NCBI GenBank assembly: GCA_019416395.1
Contig: DXXH01000104.1
Location: 1 to 7,565 of the forward strand
DNA: 7,565 nt
From: Clostridiales bacterium
GTDB taxonomy: Bacteria; Bacillota; Clostridia; Oscillospirales; Acutalibacteraceae
Reading direction: 5' to 3'
Under the pieces are notes generated by a model that saw only the letters and a list, made by a program, of their open reading frames with translations, made no database searches and was not told where the DNA came from. The first letter of the stretch is position 1; the number at the start of each line of letters is the position of its first letter. Below, piece by piece: positions 1-7,293 of this stretch. The translations under genes were made by a program, and so were the position numbers.

Positions 1-2006
1 CCTATCTGCGCTGGTTTCAGTGGATCCAGGAATTAGGTGCAAACACCCTGCGGGTGTACACCATTTTGCACCAGGATTTTTACGATGCGTTCTATGACTA
101 CAACACCCAGCGGGAAGCCCAGGGCCTGGAACCTTTATGGCTTCTCCATGGGGTTTGGGTGGACGACTATGTCCAAAACTCCCACAGGGACGCTTACGAC
201 GATGAATTTCTCCAAGCTTTTTTAGAGGATAGCCGGACACTGGTGGATATTCTTCATGGGAACCGGAACCTTTCCCTGGGCTACGGGCTGGGTTCCGGAA
301 GTTACCGGCGAGATGTGTCCCCCTGGGTCATTGGCTACATTCTGGGTGTGGAATGGGAAGATGTAACGGTGGCCTACACCAACGAAAAATACCCGGAACG
401 AAACAGCTATCAGGGAACCTATTTGTATACCACCCAGGACGCCACTCCTTTTGAAGCCATGCTGGCCCAAGTGGGGGACAATATCATCGCCTACGAGACA
501 ACCCGCTACAAACAGCAGCGGCTGGTGGCCTTTTCCAACTGGCCTACCACCGACCCGTTTCTCTATCCCGATGCGATTCGCTTTTACTTCATGAAATGCG
601 CCCAGGTGGACGTGGAGCACATTCAGGCCACCCAGGCCTTTCAATCGGGCCAATTCGCCTCTTACCACGTGTACCCCTACTATCCGGACTACTTAAACTA
701 TGTGCTCCACCCGGTGGAATTTGAAGACGAACCGCTGTGGGCGGGGGAACCCTCACTGGAACTGGAAAAACCTGCATCCGGCGTCCCCATTGAAGAGTTT
801 CTCACCGGGAACCCCCAGACCGATTTTTATGACCAGAAAGGCCAGACAAACACTTACTACGCCTATCTCAAACTGCTCAACGAATACCACACCATGCCGG
901 TGGTGATCTCCGAATACGGGGTATCTACCGGACGGGGAATGGCCCAAAAGGACGCCAACACCCACCGCAATCAGGGGCATATGACTGAGCAGGAGCAGGG
1001 CCAGGCCATCATCGATTGCTATGAAGACATCATGGCCGCCGGCAGTGCGGGCAGCTGTGTATTCACCTGGCAGGACGAGTGGTTCAAGCGCACCTGGAAT
1101 ACCATGCACGCTGTGGATCTGGACAAAACGGCTTACTGGAGCGACTACCAGACCAACGAGCAGTATTTCGGCCTGCTCGCTTTCGACCCTGGAACAGAAA
1201 AAAGCATATGCTATGTGGACGGAGACGCCTCAGAATGGAGTGACGAAGACAAGGTGCTGGAACTGGACAACGGCAGCCTGTCCATGAAGTATGACGAAAA
1301 GTTCCTGTACTTTTACGTGACCGGGGAAGGATTTGATCCCACTGAGGACGTCCTGTATCTGCCCATTGACATCACCCCTCATACAGGCAGCCCCTTCTGT
1401 GAAAACTATGACCTGACGTTTGAGAGGGACTGTGACTTTGTGATCTCCATTGACGGGACAGATAACAGCCGGGTGCTGGTCCAAGAGCGGTACGATGTGC
1501 TTCGGGCCATGTTCCTTCGGGAAATCGCCGACGAAGACGCCTTCACAGATCCGCCCCTCAAAGATTCCCCCCAATTCAAAACCATAGAGCTTATGCTGCA
1601 AACCGCCACACCGCTGCTCACCGGAAATTGGTCGGCCAGCGCGGAGACTTACGAGACCGGCCTGCTCCGTTACGGCAGCGCCAATCCGGACAAAGAGAAT
1701 TTTGACTCTTTGGCAGACTTCATGTTTACGGAAAACGGTGTGGAGATCCGGATTCCCTGGCAGCTGTTGAACTTTTCCAACCCATCGGACATGATGGTGC
1801 ACCAGGACTATTACGAATGCTTCGGAGTAGAATCCTTTCAAATCCAGGAACTGTATGTGGGATTTTCCTGGGAGCCGGAAAAGGACTCTCCCATCTCTAT
1901 GGCCTCTCTGGCCGTGAAGGGCTGGGGCAAAAACGTGACTTACCATGAAAGGCTGAAGGAATCCTACTACATTTTGCAGGACTATTGGACCTCTCTCCAA
2001 CCCTAA
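1..2006 (+). CDS. Large glycosidase-like (TIM-barrel) protein with C-terminal sugar-binding-like module; 5' end outside window
   Basis: The frame is open from the first complete codon (base 3) to a TAA at 2004-2006, giving 667 visible residues. The GTG at 54 is internal: the residues before it (YLRWFQWIQELGANTLRVYT) read as a typical early strand of a clan-A glycosidase barrel, so the true start lies upstream. Further barrel landmarks are GYILGVEWED (Glu codon 351-353, possible acid/base after strand 4), SYHVYPYYPDY, and VISEYGVSTGRG (Glu codon 912-914, possible nucleophile on strand 7), then FTWQDEWFKRTW. From about base 1210 (YVDGDASEWSDEDK) to about 1880 lies a beta-rich module resembling CBM9/DOMON-type carbohydrate-binding domains. 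Any signal peptide or membrane anchor would be in the missing part. It is followed after about 30 nt by a HEAT-repeat gene and a polysaccharide-synthase-type glycosyltransferase, so I infer it cuts or remodels that polymer outside the cell. The substrate is unknown, and the catalytic residues are assigned by position only. Confidence 0.8.
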   Translation, partial: YLRWFQWIQELGANTLRVYTILHQDFYDAFYDYNTQREAQGLEPLWLLHGVWVDDYVQNSHRDAYDDEFLQAFLEDSRTLVDILHGNRNLSLGYGLGSGSYRRDVSPWVIGYILGVEWEDVTVAYTNEKYPERNSYQGTYLYTTQDATPFEAMLAQVGDNIIAYETTRYKQQRLVAFSNWPTTDPFLYPDAIRFYFMKCAQVDVEHIQATQAFQSGQFASYHVYPYYPDYLNYVLHPVEFEDEPLWAGEPSLELEKPASGVPIEEFLTGNPQTDFYDQKGQTNTYYAYLKLLNEYHTMPVVISEYGVSTGRGMAQKDANTHRNQGHMTEQEQGQAIIDCYEDIMAAGSAGSCVFTWQDEWFKRTWNTMHAVDLDKTAYWSDYQTNEQYFGLLAFDPGTEKSICYVDGDASEWSDEDKVLELDNGSLSMKYDEKFLYFYVTGEGFDPTEDVLYLPIDITPHTGSPFCENYDLTFERDCDFVISIDGTDNSRVLVQERYDVLRAMFLREIADEDAFTDPPLKDSPQFKTIELMLQTATPLLTGNWSASAETYETGLLRYGSANPDKENFDSLADFMFTENGVEIRIPWQLLNFSNPSDMMVHQDYYECFGVESFQIQELYVGFSWEPEKDSPISMASLAVKGWGKNVTYHERLKESYYILQDYWTSLQP

Positions 2007-2028
2007 TCAATTGAAACCAGCCCGAGAC

Positions 2029-2033
2029 AGGAG
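2029..2033 (+). promoter_or_regulatory. Shine-Dalgarno (AGGAG) that questions the HEAT-gene start
   Basis: AGGAG directly abuts the ATG at 2034, leaving no spacer, which is poor for initiation. The in-frame GTG at 2043 lies 9 nt after it, a normal spacing. The sequence therefore favours GTG 2043 over ATG 2034. Either choice leaves the membrane segment intact. Confidence 0.5.
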
Positions 2034-3167
2034 ATGAACACTGTGGACAGCGAAGTATTGTTGTACATATATGGTGTCATATGCCTGAGCATGATCGGCT
2101 TTAACCTGGTGTACGGCCTGATGCTTCGGGGCAGCAGATCCAGAATGCAGCGGCGCTGTCACCGATTCAAAACCACGGTGAACGAACAGCTGGACCGCCT
2201 GTCCCAGGGGCAACCCCTCAAAAAGAACCACACCCGATGGTTGAGACGGAAATTATCCCACACCTATAACCTGATGGCTTTCGATCAAATGCTTGACCAG
2301 CTTTTATGGAACCAACGGCAAGGTGTGATCCGCCAGTACCTGCTGGAGATCCGGGGAGTCATTTTGGGACTGGCGATCACCTACAGCCACCGGGAAAGCC
2401 TGCAAGCGGCGTATTTTGCCTATTTTCTTTACCGGCATAAAATCGCTAAATTTATGCCCATCGAGACCATTCAAAAAATCCTGGTGGGTTACATGGAGAA
2501 GGACAGTTTATATTGCCGGGTGAATGCCTTGAAAGCCCTCTGTGCGTTCGGCAGCCCGGAACATATTTTGCAAGCGGTAACGGTACAAGATCAGGGAGTG
2601 GGGTTTCTCCACCACAAAATCCTTACCGAGTGTCTGTTGACTTACGGTGGAGACAGCACCCAGCTCATTCAGTTGTTTTGGGATCACTGGGGAGAATTTT
2701 CCAGTCGCACCAAACTGGCGCTGCTCAACTATATCCGCTTCAAAAGCGGCGATTACTGTGAAAAACTGTCCAAGATCCTCAACGACCCGAAGGAAGACCG
2801 GGAACTGCGCTTCGCGGCGATCCGCTACTTTGGCCGCTACTCCTATCCCCCGGTCAAGGAAAAACTGCTGGAGTTTGCAAAAGACCCGTCCACCGGGAAT
2901 TGGGAATACGCGGCAATCAGCGCTACCGCTTTGGCAAACTATCCGGGGGACGATGTGGTTCACGCTTTGGTGGAAGCCATGCACAACCGGAACTGGTATG
3001 TCCGCTACAATGCGGCGGCCAGCCTGGAAGCCCGCCACCCGGACCACAGAGAGCTTTTCAAACTGGTGGGCACTCAAGACCGGTACGCCAGGGAAATGAT
3101 CCTATACCGCATGGAATCCTGCCCCAAAGAGAAGGCCCTGGAGAAAGAGGGGGACGTTGCGGTATGA
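2034..3167 (+). CDS. Membrane-anchored HEAT-repeat protein
   Basis: The frame encodes 377 residues from ATG 2034, or 374 from the better-spaced GTG at 2043. A single hydrophobic segment (about residues 8-31, around LLYIYGVICLSMIGFNLVYG) is followed by a basic stretch (RGSRSRMQRRCHRFK). By the positive-inside rule this places the rest in the cytoplasm. The remainder is helical, with recognisable HEAT-type repeats at about 156-185 (CRVNALKALCAFGS), 257-283 (ELRFAAIRYFGRYS), 287-317 (EYAAISATALANYPGDDVVH) and 319-337 (NWYVRYNAAASLEARH). HEAT repeats form curved scaffolds for protein contacts and are not usually enzymes. The gene ends in an ATGA overlap with the glycosyltransferase, so the two are probably co-translated. 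I infer a scaffold or regulatory subunit bound to the cytoplasmic face of the synthase. No named family is recognised. Confidence 0.82.
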   Translation: MNTVDSEVLLYIYGVICLSMIGFNLVYGLMLRGSRSRMQRRCHRFKTTVNEQLDRLSQGQPLKKNHTRWLRRKLSHTYNLMAFDQMLDQLLWNQRQGVIRQYLLEIRGVILGLAITYSHRESLQAAYFAYFLYRHKIAKFMPIETIQKILVGYMEKDSLYCRVNALKALCAFGSPEHILQAVTVQDQGVGFLHHKILTECLLTYGGDSTQLIQLFWDHWGEFSSRTKLALLNYIRFKSGDYCEKLSKILNDPKEDRELRFAAIRYFGRYSYPPVKEKLLEFAKDPSTGNWEYAAISATALANYPGDDVVHALVEAMHNRNWYVRYNAAASLEARHPDHRELFKLVGTQDRYAREMILYRMESCPKEKALEKEGDVAV

Positions 3168-4567
3168 GAGAAATTTTCCAAGGATTTTTCAACGTTGTGG
3201 GCGTGTTTTTCGTGGCGTATATGGTGGGCTATGCCAGTTTCCTGTTTTTGTCTGTGGCGGTAGGCTCCACCACGCTGTACAGCGCCAAACGGAGAAACGC
3301 TTTGAAAAATGAGCTGGCCAACGACTACTACGTGCCTGTGTCCATTTTGATCCCAGCCTACAACGAAGCGGTGACGATCGAATCCACGGTTCGCTCCCTG
3401 CTGGCGTTGGAATACCGGCGGTATGAAATCATCGTGGTGGACGACGGTTCCACGGACAACACTTCCCAAATCCTGCGCGACGCCTTTCACATGGTCCCCA
3501 TTCTCCGCCCCATCCATGAAAAACTGCCCTGCCAGCCGGCGGAAAAAGTGTATGAGACAAACGAATGGAAAGTGCCCATCACCTTGATCCGCAAAAGAAA
3601 CGGCGGCAAGTCCGACGCACTGAACATGGGCATCAACGCCTGCCGATACCCTTACTTCCTGTGTATGGACGCCGACTCCATTCTGCAATCCGACTCTCTG
3701 GATAAAATCGTCCGGCCGGTGCTGGAACAGGATCATGTGGTGGCTGTGGGGGGAACCGTGCGGCCCTGCAACGGCGCAAAAATCAAAAACGGCCAGGTGA
3801 TCCGCTATCAAATGCCCCGGAATCTCCTGGCCTGTATGCAGGTGCTGGAATATGACCGCTCTTTCCTGGCGTCCCGCATTATGTTTGACAAGTTCAACGG
3901 CAGCATCATCATTTCCGGCGCTTTCGGGCTGTTTCAGAAAAACCTGGTGGTGGACGCCGGGGGCTATTCCACCGACACCGTGGGGGAAGATATGGAACTG
4001 GTAGTCAAACTTCACGAGTATTGCCGGGAAAATGGCCGCCCCTACCGCATCTGCTTCGCCACCGACGCCATCTGCTGGACTCAGGTCCCAGAACGGCTGG
4101 GGGATCTGTTGGGACAGCGGCGGCGATGGCATATCGGCCTTTTCCAAAGCATGATCTCCCACCGGCGGATCTTGGCCAATCCCCGATACGGCATGGTCAG
4201 CTTTATTTCCTATTTCTATTTTCTCATCTACGAGTTGCTTTCCCCCTATATAGAAGTGTTCGGGGTTTTGACCATGGTCCTGGCCGCGATCCTGGATTTC
4301 CTCAACCTTCCCTTTATGCTGCTGTATATGGTCATCTATATCCTTTACACAGCCATCTTATCCTTGACCGCGTTTTTTGCCAGAATCCACACCATCGACC
4401 TGAAATTATCCTTGTCCGATGTGGCGAAGGCCATCGGCCTGTGCGCCTTGGAAGTCTCCTGCCTGCGCTTTCTTCTGGCTTGGGTCCGCATGACCGCCCT
4501 GTTCGGCTATCGCAAAAGAAAAAAACAGTGGAAAAAAATTCAGCGTAAGAAGATCAGCCTGAATTGA
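3164..4567 (+). CDS. Processive family 2 glycosyltransferase (polysaccharide synthase type)
   Basis: This is a 467-residue membrane glycosyltransferase of the GT-A fold. One membrane segment (about residues 8-34) precedes the cytoplasmic catalytic domain. The key motifs are present in order: PVSILIPAYNE (58-68), VVDDGSTDN (91-99, nucleotide-sugar-binding Asp), GGKSDALNMG (147-156), MDAD (168-171, the metal-binding DxD), GED (274-276, catalytic-base region) and QRRRW (318-322). The QxxRW signature marks processive synthases of the cellulose/PNAG/hyaluronan group. About four hydrophobic segments follow (344-440), with a lysine- and arginine-rich cytoplasmic tail. I chose ATG 3164 because it overlaps the previous stop (ATGA), has an AAAGAGGGGG ribosome site 10 nt upstream and gives a clean N-terminus; the frame stays open further upstream but only as a shadow of the HEAT gene. 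The sugar and linkage cannot be told from sequence. With its neighbours it likely makes a surface polysaccharide. Confidence 0.92.
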   Translation: MREIFQGFFNVVGVFFVAYMVGYASFLFLSVAVGSTTLYSAKRRNALKNELANDYYVPVSILIPAYNEAVTIESTVRSLLALEYRRYEIIVVDDGSTDNTSQILRDAFHMVPILRPIHEKLPCQPAEKVYETNEWKVPITLIRKRNGGKSDALNMGINACRYPYFLCMDADSILQSDSLDKIVRPVLEQDHVVAVGGTVRPCNGAKIKNGQVIRYQMPRNLLACMQVLEYDRSFLASRIMFDKFNGSIIISGAFGLFQKNLVVDAGGYSTDTVGEDMELVVKLHEYCRENGRPYRICFATDAICWTQVPERLGDLLGQRRRWHIGLFQSMISHRRILANPRYGMVSFISYFYFLIYELLSPYIEVFGVLTMVLAAILDFLNLPFMLLYMVIYILYTAILSLTAFFARIHTIDLKLSLSDVAKAIGLCALEVSCLRFLLAWVRMTALFGYRKRKKQWKKIQRKKISLN

Positions 4568-4601
4568 ATCCTATCTGCTTTCAGAAAGGTGGTAACGTCC
4601 T

Positions 4602-5141
4602 ATGAAAATCGAAGAATTGAGAACGGGACTGTTCGGCTATCAGAAAGCCAGTGTCTACATGCTTGTGTCGTCTATGGAAGAGGAGTTCTCCGCCAAACTG
4701 CTGGAAAAAGACACCCAACACGCCAAACTTCTCAAGGACGCCCAGGCGAAAATTGCCGCACTGGAAGAGGAATTGCAGACCCTGCGGACGGAACACCAGT
4801 CACAATCCCACCAGAAAAGCCTGATCTCCCAAACCCTCTTGGACGCCCAAGCCTATGCCCAAAAGCTCCGGAAGGATACCCAGGAACAAGAGCAGTTCCT
4901 GCGCTGCCAAATCCAGGAAAAAGTGGACCAGCAAGAATCCCGGCTGAACGAATATACCCAACAACTCAACCAACTGCGCAGCTCTTTTCGGGCACTGCTC
5001 CAGGCAATGGATAACCAAACCAGCCAGCTGGAACAGCAGGCCCAGAAACTGTCTGTGGCCATTTCCCCCACGGAATCCAATTTGTCCCTGTTCCCAGGAA
5101 AAATGGAAACAGAATCAGATGCTCAAATTCAAGGTTCTTAG
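4602..5141 (+). CDS. DivIVA-like coiled-coil protein
   Basis: The protein has 179 residues, starting at an ATG with a good ribosome site (AAAGGTGG, 9 nt upstream) 34 nt after the glycosyltransferase stop. The N-terminus (LRTGLFGYQKASVYMLVSSM, residues 6-25) resembles the DivIVA/GpsB membrane-binding head, in which an aromatic-Gly-Tyr turn precedes a helix. From about residue 25 to 155 it is almost pure Glu/Gln/Lys/Leu-rich helix with heptad character, that is, a coiled coil. It then ends in a short polar tail. There are no membrane segments and no signal peptide. DivIVA-family proteins gather at curved membrane (poles, septa) and recruit envelope machinery. Placed last in this run, it may position the synthase, which is inference. 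A generic coiled-coil protein with a chance N-terminal resemblance is the alternative. Confidence 0.75.
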   Translation: MKIEELRTGLFGYQKASVYMLVSSMEEEFSAKLLEKDTQHAKLLKDAQAKIAALEEELQTLRTEHQSQSHQKSLISQTLLDAQAYAQKLRKDTQEQEQFLRCQIQEKVDQQESRLNEYTQQLNQLRSSFRALLQAMDNQTSQLEQQAQKLSVAISPTESNLSLFPGKMETESDAQIQGS

Positions 5142-5149
5142 GCAGTTGC

Positions 5150-5401
5150 GTGCAAAATCTCCCCACAAAGGACTCCTTTACCAGATGCAAAAGGCGGAAA
5201 CAACCTGTGGTGGTAGTTCTTCCTTGGGGCTTTGTATCCGATCTGGGAAAAGTGGACAAAAAGACGTGTATCTCTTGCATGTGCTGTGTCTCCGTATGTC
5301 TCCACTCTGCCCGAAAAGCCAATCCCCTCATGCTTTCCGCCGCAGGCTTAATGCTGAAAAAAGTGTACTCCCAGAGAAAAGACTGCGAACTGTTTCTTTG
5401 A
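5150..5401 (+). pseudogene. Degenerate two-cluster 4Fe-4S ferredoxin-domain tail
   Basis: An 83-codon open frame runs from GTG 5150 to TGA 5401. Its second half holds a complete CISCMCCVSVC motif (CX2CX2CX3C) followed by ARKANPLMLSAAGLMLKKV and a CELFL end. I associate this with the C-terminus of flavodoxin/ferredoxin fusion proteins (EFR1-like). Three things argue for decay. The usual Pro after the last Cys is Leu. The region where a first cluster should sit (DSFTRCKRRKQPVVVVLPWG) keeps a single Cys. No flavodoxin domain lies upstream, because the preceding gene ends at 5141. The GTG start has no convincing ribosome site. The alternative is a genuine small one-cluster ferredoxin, since the frame has no internal stop. 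Function, if any, would be electron transfer in the cytoplasm. Confidence 0.5.
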
Positions 5402-5463
5402 TCCCAAAAGGGAAAAAGAAGCAGACAACGTTTTGTTCCAAGATGCCCCGCGAAAACCGGAGC
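5402..5463. other. Convergent gap between the two blocks
   Basis: These 62 nt separate the plus-strand ferredoxin remnant from the minus-strand MATE stop. The gap holds only very short hairpins (TCCC-AAAA-GGGA at 5402-5413 and ACAA-CGTT-TTGT at about 5428-5439). Neither is a convincing intrinsic terminator on either strand, although the second is followed by pyrimidine-rich sequence in the MATE direction. Confidence 0.4.
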
Positions 5464-6813
5464 TTATGTTCTCAGTTTCTTGGACTGCTGCCGGTCCAGA
5501 TAGATATAAAATCCCACATTCAACACAATTCCAACCACTGTAGACGTGGGCGCCGCCAGGCCGATCATGGTCAGGCTGGCGTCTGGCTGAATACTCATGA
5601 TGTACGCCATGGGCAAACGGACCAGCAGGGTTTGCACCAGGCCTTGAATCATCACCCAGAGGGTCTTTTGGTTCCCGTTGAAATACCCGATCATGCTGAA
5701 CAAAACAGCCGTCACAATGGTTTCCGGAGCAAAGCCCTTTAAATAGTCAAACCCTTTTTGGATCACCCCTGCGTCGGTGGAGAAGAACCCGGCAAGCACA
5801 TCGCCTTTCATCATCACAAGGGCGAACACCACACAGCCAAACCCCAGGCCCACGCCGATCCCTGTAAACATGGACTGCTTGGCGCGCTTGGGATTGCCTG
5901 CTCCCACATTCTGGGACACAAAAGACGCCATGGACTGCATCAAGGCGCTGGGGACCAGCATGGCAAAGTTGACGATCTTACTGGCCACCCCATACCCGGA
6001 AGAAGCTTCCAACCCCAGACGGTTGACAAAGGCGCACAAGGCCAAAAAGGAAATCTGGGTCAAGCATTCCTGCAGGGCAAGAGGCAAACCGATTTGCAGG
6101 AATTTCCGGCACTGGGTATTGAACCGGAAATCTTTTCTGGTAAGGGTAAAGGGAAGTTCCTTTTTCAAAAGCATGACCACCGCGCACACCACGCTGATGG
6201 TTTGGGCAAATACCGTAGCAAGGGCCGCGCCTGCCGCATCCATGTGAAGGCCGGCCACCAGCAAAAGGTCTCCCACAATGTTCACCACGCAGGCAACCAG
6301 GACAAACAGCAAAGGCGATTTGCTGTCCCCCAGCCCACGGAAAATGGCGGAAAGCAGATTGTAAGCCACGATGAAGAAAATACCGCCCCCGCAGATGCGC
6401 ACATAGCTTACCGTCAGATCCAAAGATTCCTCCGGGGCCTGCACAAGCACGGAAATGGGCCGGGCAAATCCCACCAGCAGCACGCACAGTCCCACAGAGA
6501 TCAGCGCGAACACAATGGCCCCGCCGCCAAGGACTGGGCCGATTTTTTCCGGCCGCTTTTCCCCCAAATACCGGGCAATCAACACGGTGATGCCCATGGC
6601 GAGCTGTGTCACCACAAATGTGACCAGATTCAGGATCTGGCTTCCTGTGGACACCGCCGAAAGACCCGCAGTGGAACCAAACCGCCCCACCACCAGCAAG
6701 TCCACGGCTCCATAAGCAGCCTGCAAAATAAGAGCTCCCAGAATGGGAACCATGAACCAAAACAGCTTTTTTAAAATACTGCCCTGTGTAAAATCCCCGG
6801 TTTTCTTACTCAA
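5464..6813 (-). CDS. MATE-family multidrug efflux transporter
   Basis: The protein has 449 residues, the usual MATE length, with about twelve hydrophobic segments in two homologous halves (roughly 12-195 and 235-440). The first half opens with the family-like FWFMVPILGALILQ and AVDLLVVGRFG, the second with FLQIGLPLALQECLTQISF. Members export cationic drugs, dyes or metabolites in exchange for Na+ or H+ across the cytoplasmic membrane; the substrate here is not predictable. The start is a TTG at 6811-6813, chosen because AAAGGAG lies 8 nt upstream and because the next Met falls inside the first helix. The start overlaps the stop of the MarR gene by 8 nt, so the two are one transcript and probably translationally coupled. 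I infer control by the upstream MarR repressor. Confidence 0.93.
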   Translation of the reverse strand: MSKKTGDFTQGSILKKLFWFMVPILGALILQAAYGAVDLLVVGRFGSTAGLSAVSTGSQILNLVTFVVTQLAMGITVLIARYLGEKRPEKIGPVLGGGAIVFALISVGLCVLLVGFARPISVLVQAPEESLDLTVSYVRICGGGIFFIVAYNLLSAIFRGLGDSKSPLLFVLVACVVNIVGDLLLVAGLHMDAAGAALATVFAQTISVVCAVVMLLKKELPFTLTRKDFRFNTQCRKFLQIGLPLALQECLTQISFLALCAFVNRLGLEASSGYGVASKIVNFAMLVPSALMQSMASFVSQNVGAGNPKRAKQSMFTGIGVGLGFGCVVFALVMMKGDVLAGFFSTDAGVIQKGFDYLKGFAPETIVTAVLFSMIGYFNGNQKTLWVMIQGLVQTLLVRLPMAYIMSIQPDASLTMIGLAAPTSTVVGIVLNVGFYIYLDRQQSKKLRT

Positions 6814-7255
6814 CAGAAATTCTCCTTTCCGTCATGACCTGATAGAACCGCTGGATCGTTTGAATCGTGCAATTGGCTTCTTCTTCGGAAATATCCCCCA
6901 GGTAGGGCGCCAACCGGTTAAAATACTGCTCATTGTACCGTCGGGACAGCTGCTTTCCAGCCGGTGTAATGGAAATATACGTGATGCGGCCGTCTGTTGG
7001 GGAACTTTGCTTGCAAAGATAGCCTTTCTTCTCCATCTCTTTCACCGTTCGGGTCACGCCCGGCCGGGGTATGTGCAGCGCGTCGCTGATGTCCGACACC
7101 TTCACCTGAGTACCACACCGCTCCAGGGATTCAATCGTATCCAGATAGTGAATATACGACGGTGTAACGCCTTTTGGCAGCGCCGGGAGCAAGTCCCGGA
7201 TCCGCTTGGCCTGGTAGCATGCGTCAAACATCGCTTTGATGGTTTTGATTTCCAT
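6806..7255 (-). CDS. MarR-family transcriptional regulator
   Basis: The protein has 149 residues with the MarR winged-helix layout: an N-terminal dimerisation helix (1-25), a helix-turn-helix at about 52-77 (VKVSDISDALHIPRPGVTRT, recognition helix from about 65), a beta wing at 82-97 carrying the conserved SPTDGR turn (Asp88, Arg90), and C-terminal dimerisation helices (101-145). I chose ATG 7255 because GGGGGAA lies 5 nt upstream. The frame continues up to a TTG at 7315, but that TTG is part of the -35 box of the promoter, so it cannot be in the mRNA. MarR proteins are usually dimeric repressors released by small ligands or oxidation. This one has an inverted-repeat operator over its own promoter and is followed by a MATE exporter, so it most likely represses both genes. 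Four Cys (13, 47, 81, 129) leave redox sensing possible but unproven. Confidence 0.93.
   Translation of the reverse strand: MEIKTIKAMFDACYQAKRIRDLLPALPKGVTPSYIHYLDTIESLERCGTQVKVSDISDALHIPRPGVTRTVKEMEKKGYLCKQSSPTDGRITYISITPAGKQLSRRYNEQYFNRLAPYLGDISEEEANCTIQTIQRFYQVMTERRISVE
6822..6828 (-). promoter_or_regulatory. Ribosome binding site fixing the TTG start of the MATE gene
   Basis: On the minus strand AAAGGAG is followed by 8 nt and then TTG (6813-6811). It lies inside the 3' end of the MarR gene. This near-perfect site supports the TTG start where no ATG is available near the N-terminus. Confidence 0.75.
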
Positions 7256-7268
7256 TTGCTTTCCCCCA

Positions 7269-7293
7269 ATATAGTTACCTTTGGTAATTATAT
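7269..7293. promoter_or_regulatory. Inverted-repeat operator, probable MarR binding site
   Basis: The plus strand reads ATATAGTTACC, then TTT, then GGTAATTATAT. The two 11-bp arms are reverse complements with one mismatch (G at 7274). The repeat covers the whole -10 box and the predicted start point, so a dimer bound here would block RNA polymerase. Its size and symmetry match typical MarR operators. That the adjacent MarR protein binds it is inference from position. Confidence 0.8.

Noticed and set aside
1230..2000. Minus-strand open frame (256 codons) opposite the 3' part of the glycosidase-like gene
   Set aside because: The plus frame continues one open protein with a coherent beta-rich module; the antisense product resembles nothing.
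3074..4162. Long minus-strand open frame (362 codons) opposite the glycosyltransferase
   Set aside because: The plus-strand gene has all catalytic motifs. The antisense product is rich in His, Gln and Val with no recognisable domain, as expected of a codon-bias shadow.
5402..5445. Possible bidirectional terminator between the convergent blocks
   Set aside because: The stems are only 4 bp and AT-rich or without a proper T tract, which is too weak to call.
5119..5742. Plus-strand open frame (207 codons) running from the DivIVA-like gene end into the MATE gene
   Set aside because: It overlaps the ferredoxin-like frame and the antisense of the MATE C-terminus; no domain or ribosome site supports it.
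5758..6774. Long plus-strand open frame (338 codons) opposite the MATE gene
   Set aside because: It is a shadow of a clear MATE transporter; the product is His/Gln-rich low-complexity sequence without a domain.
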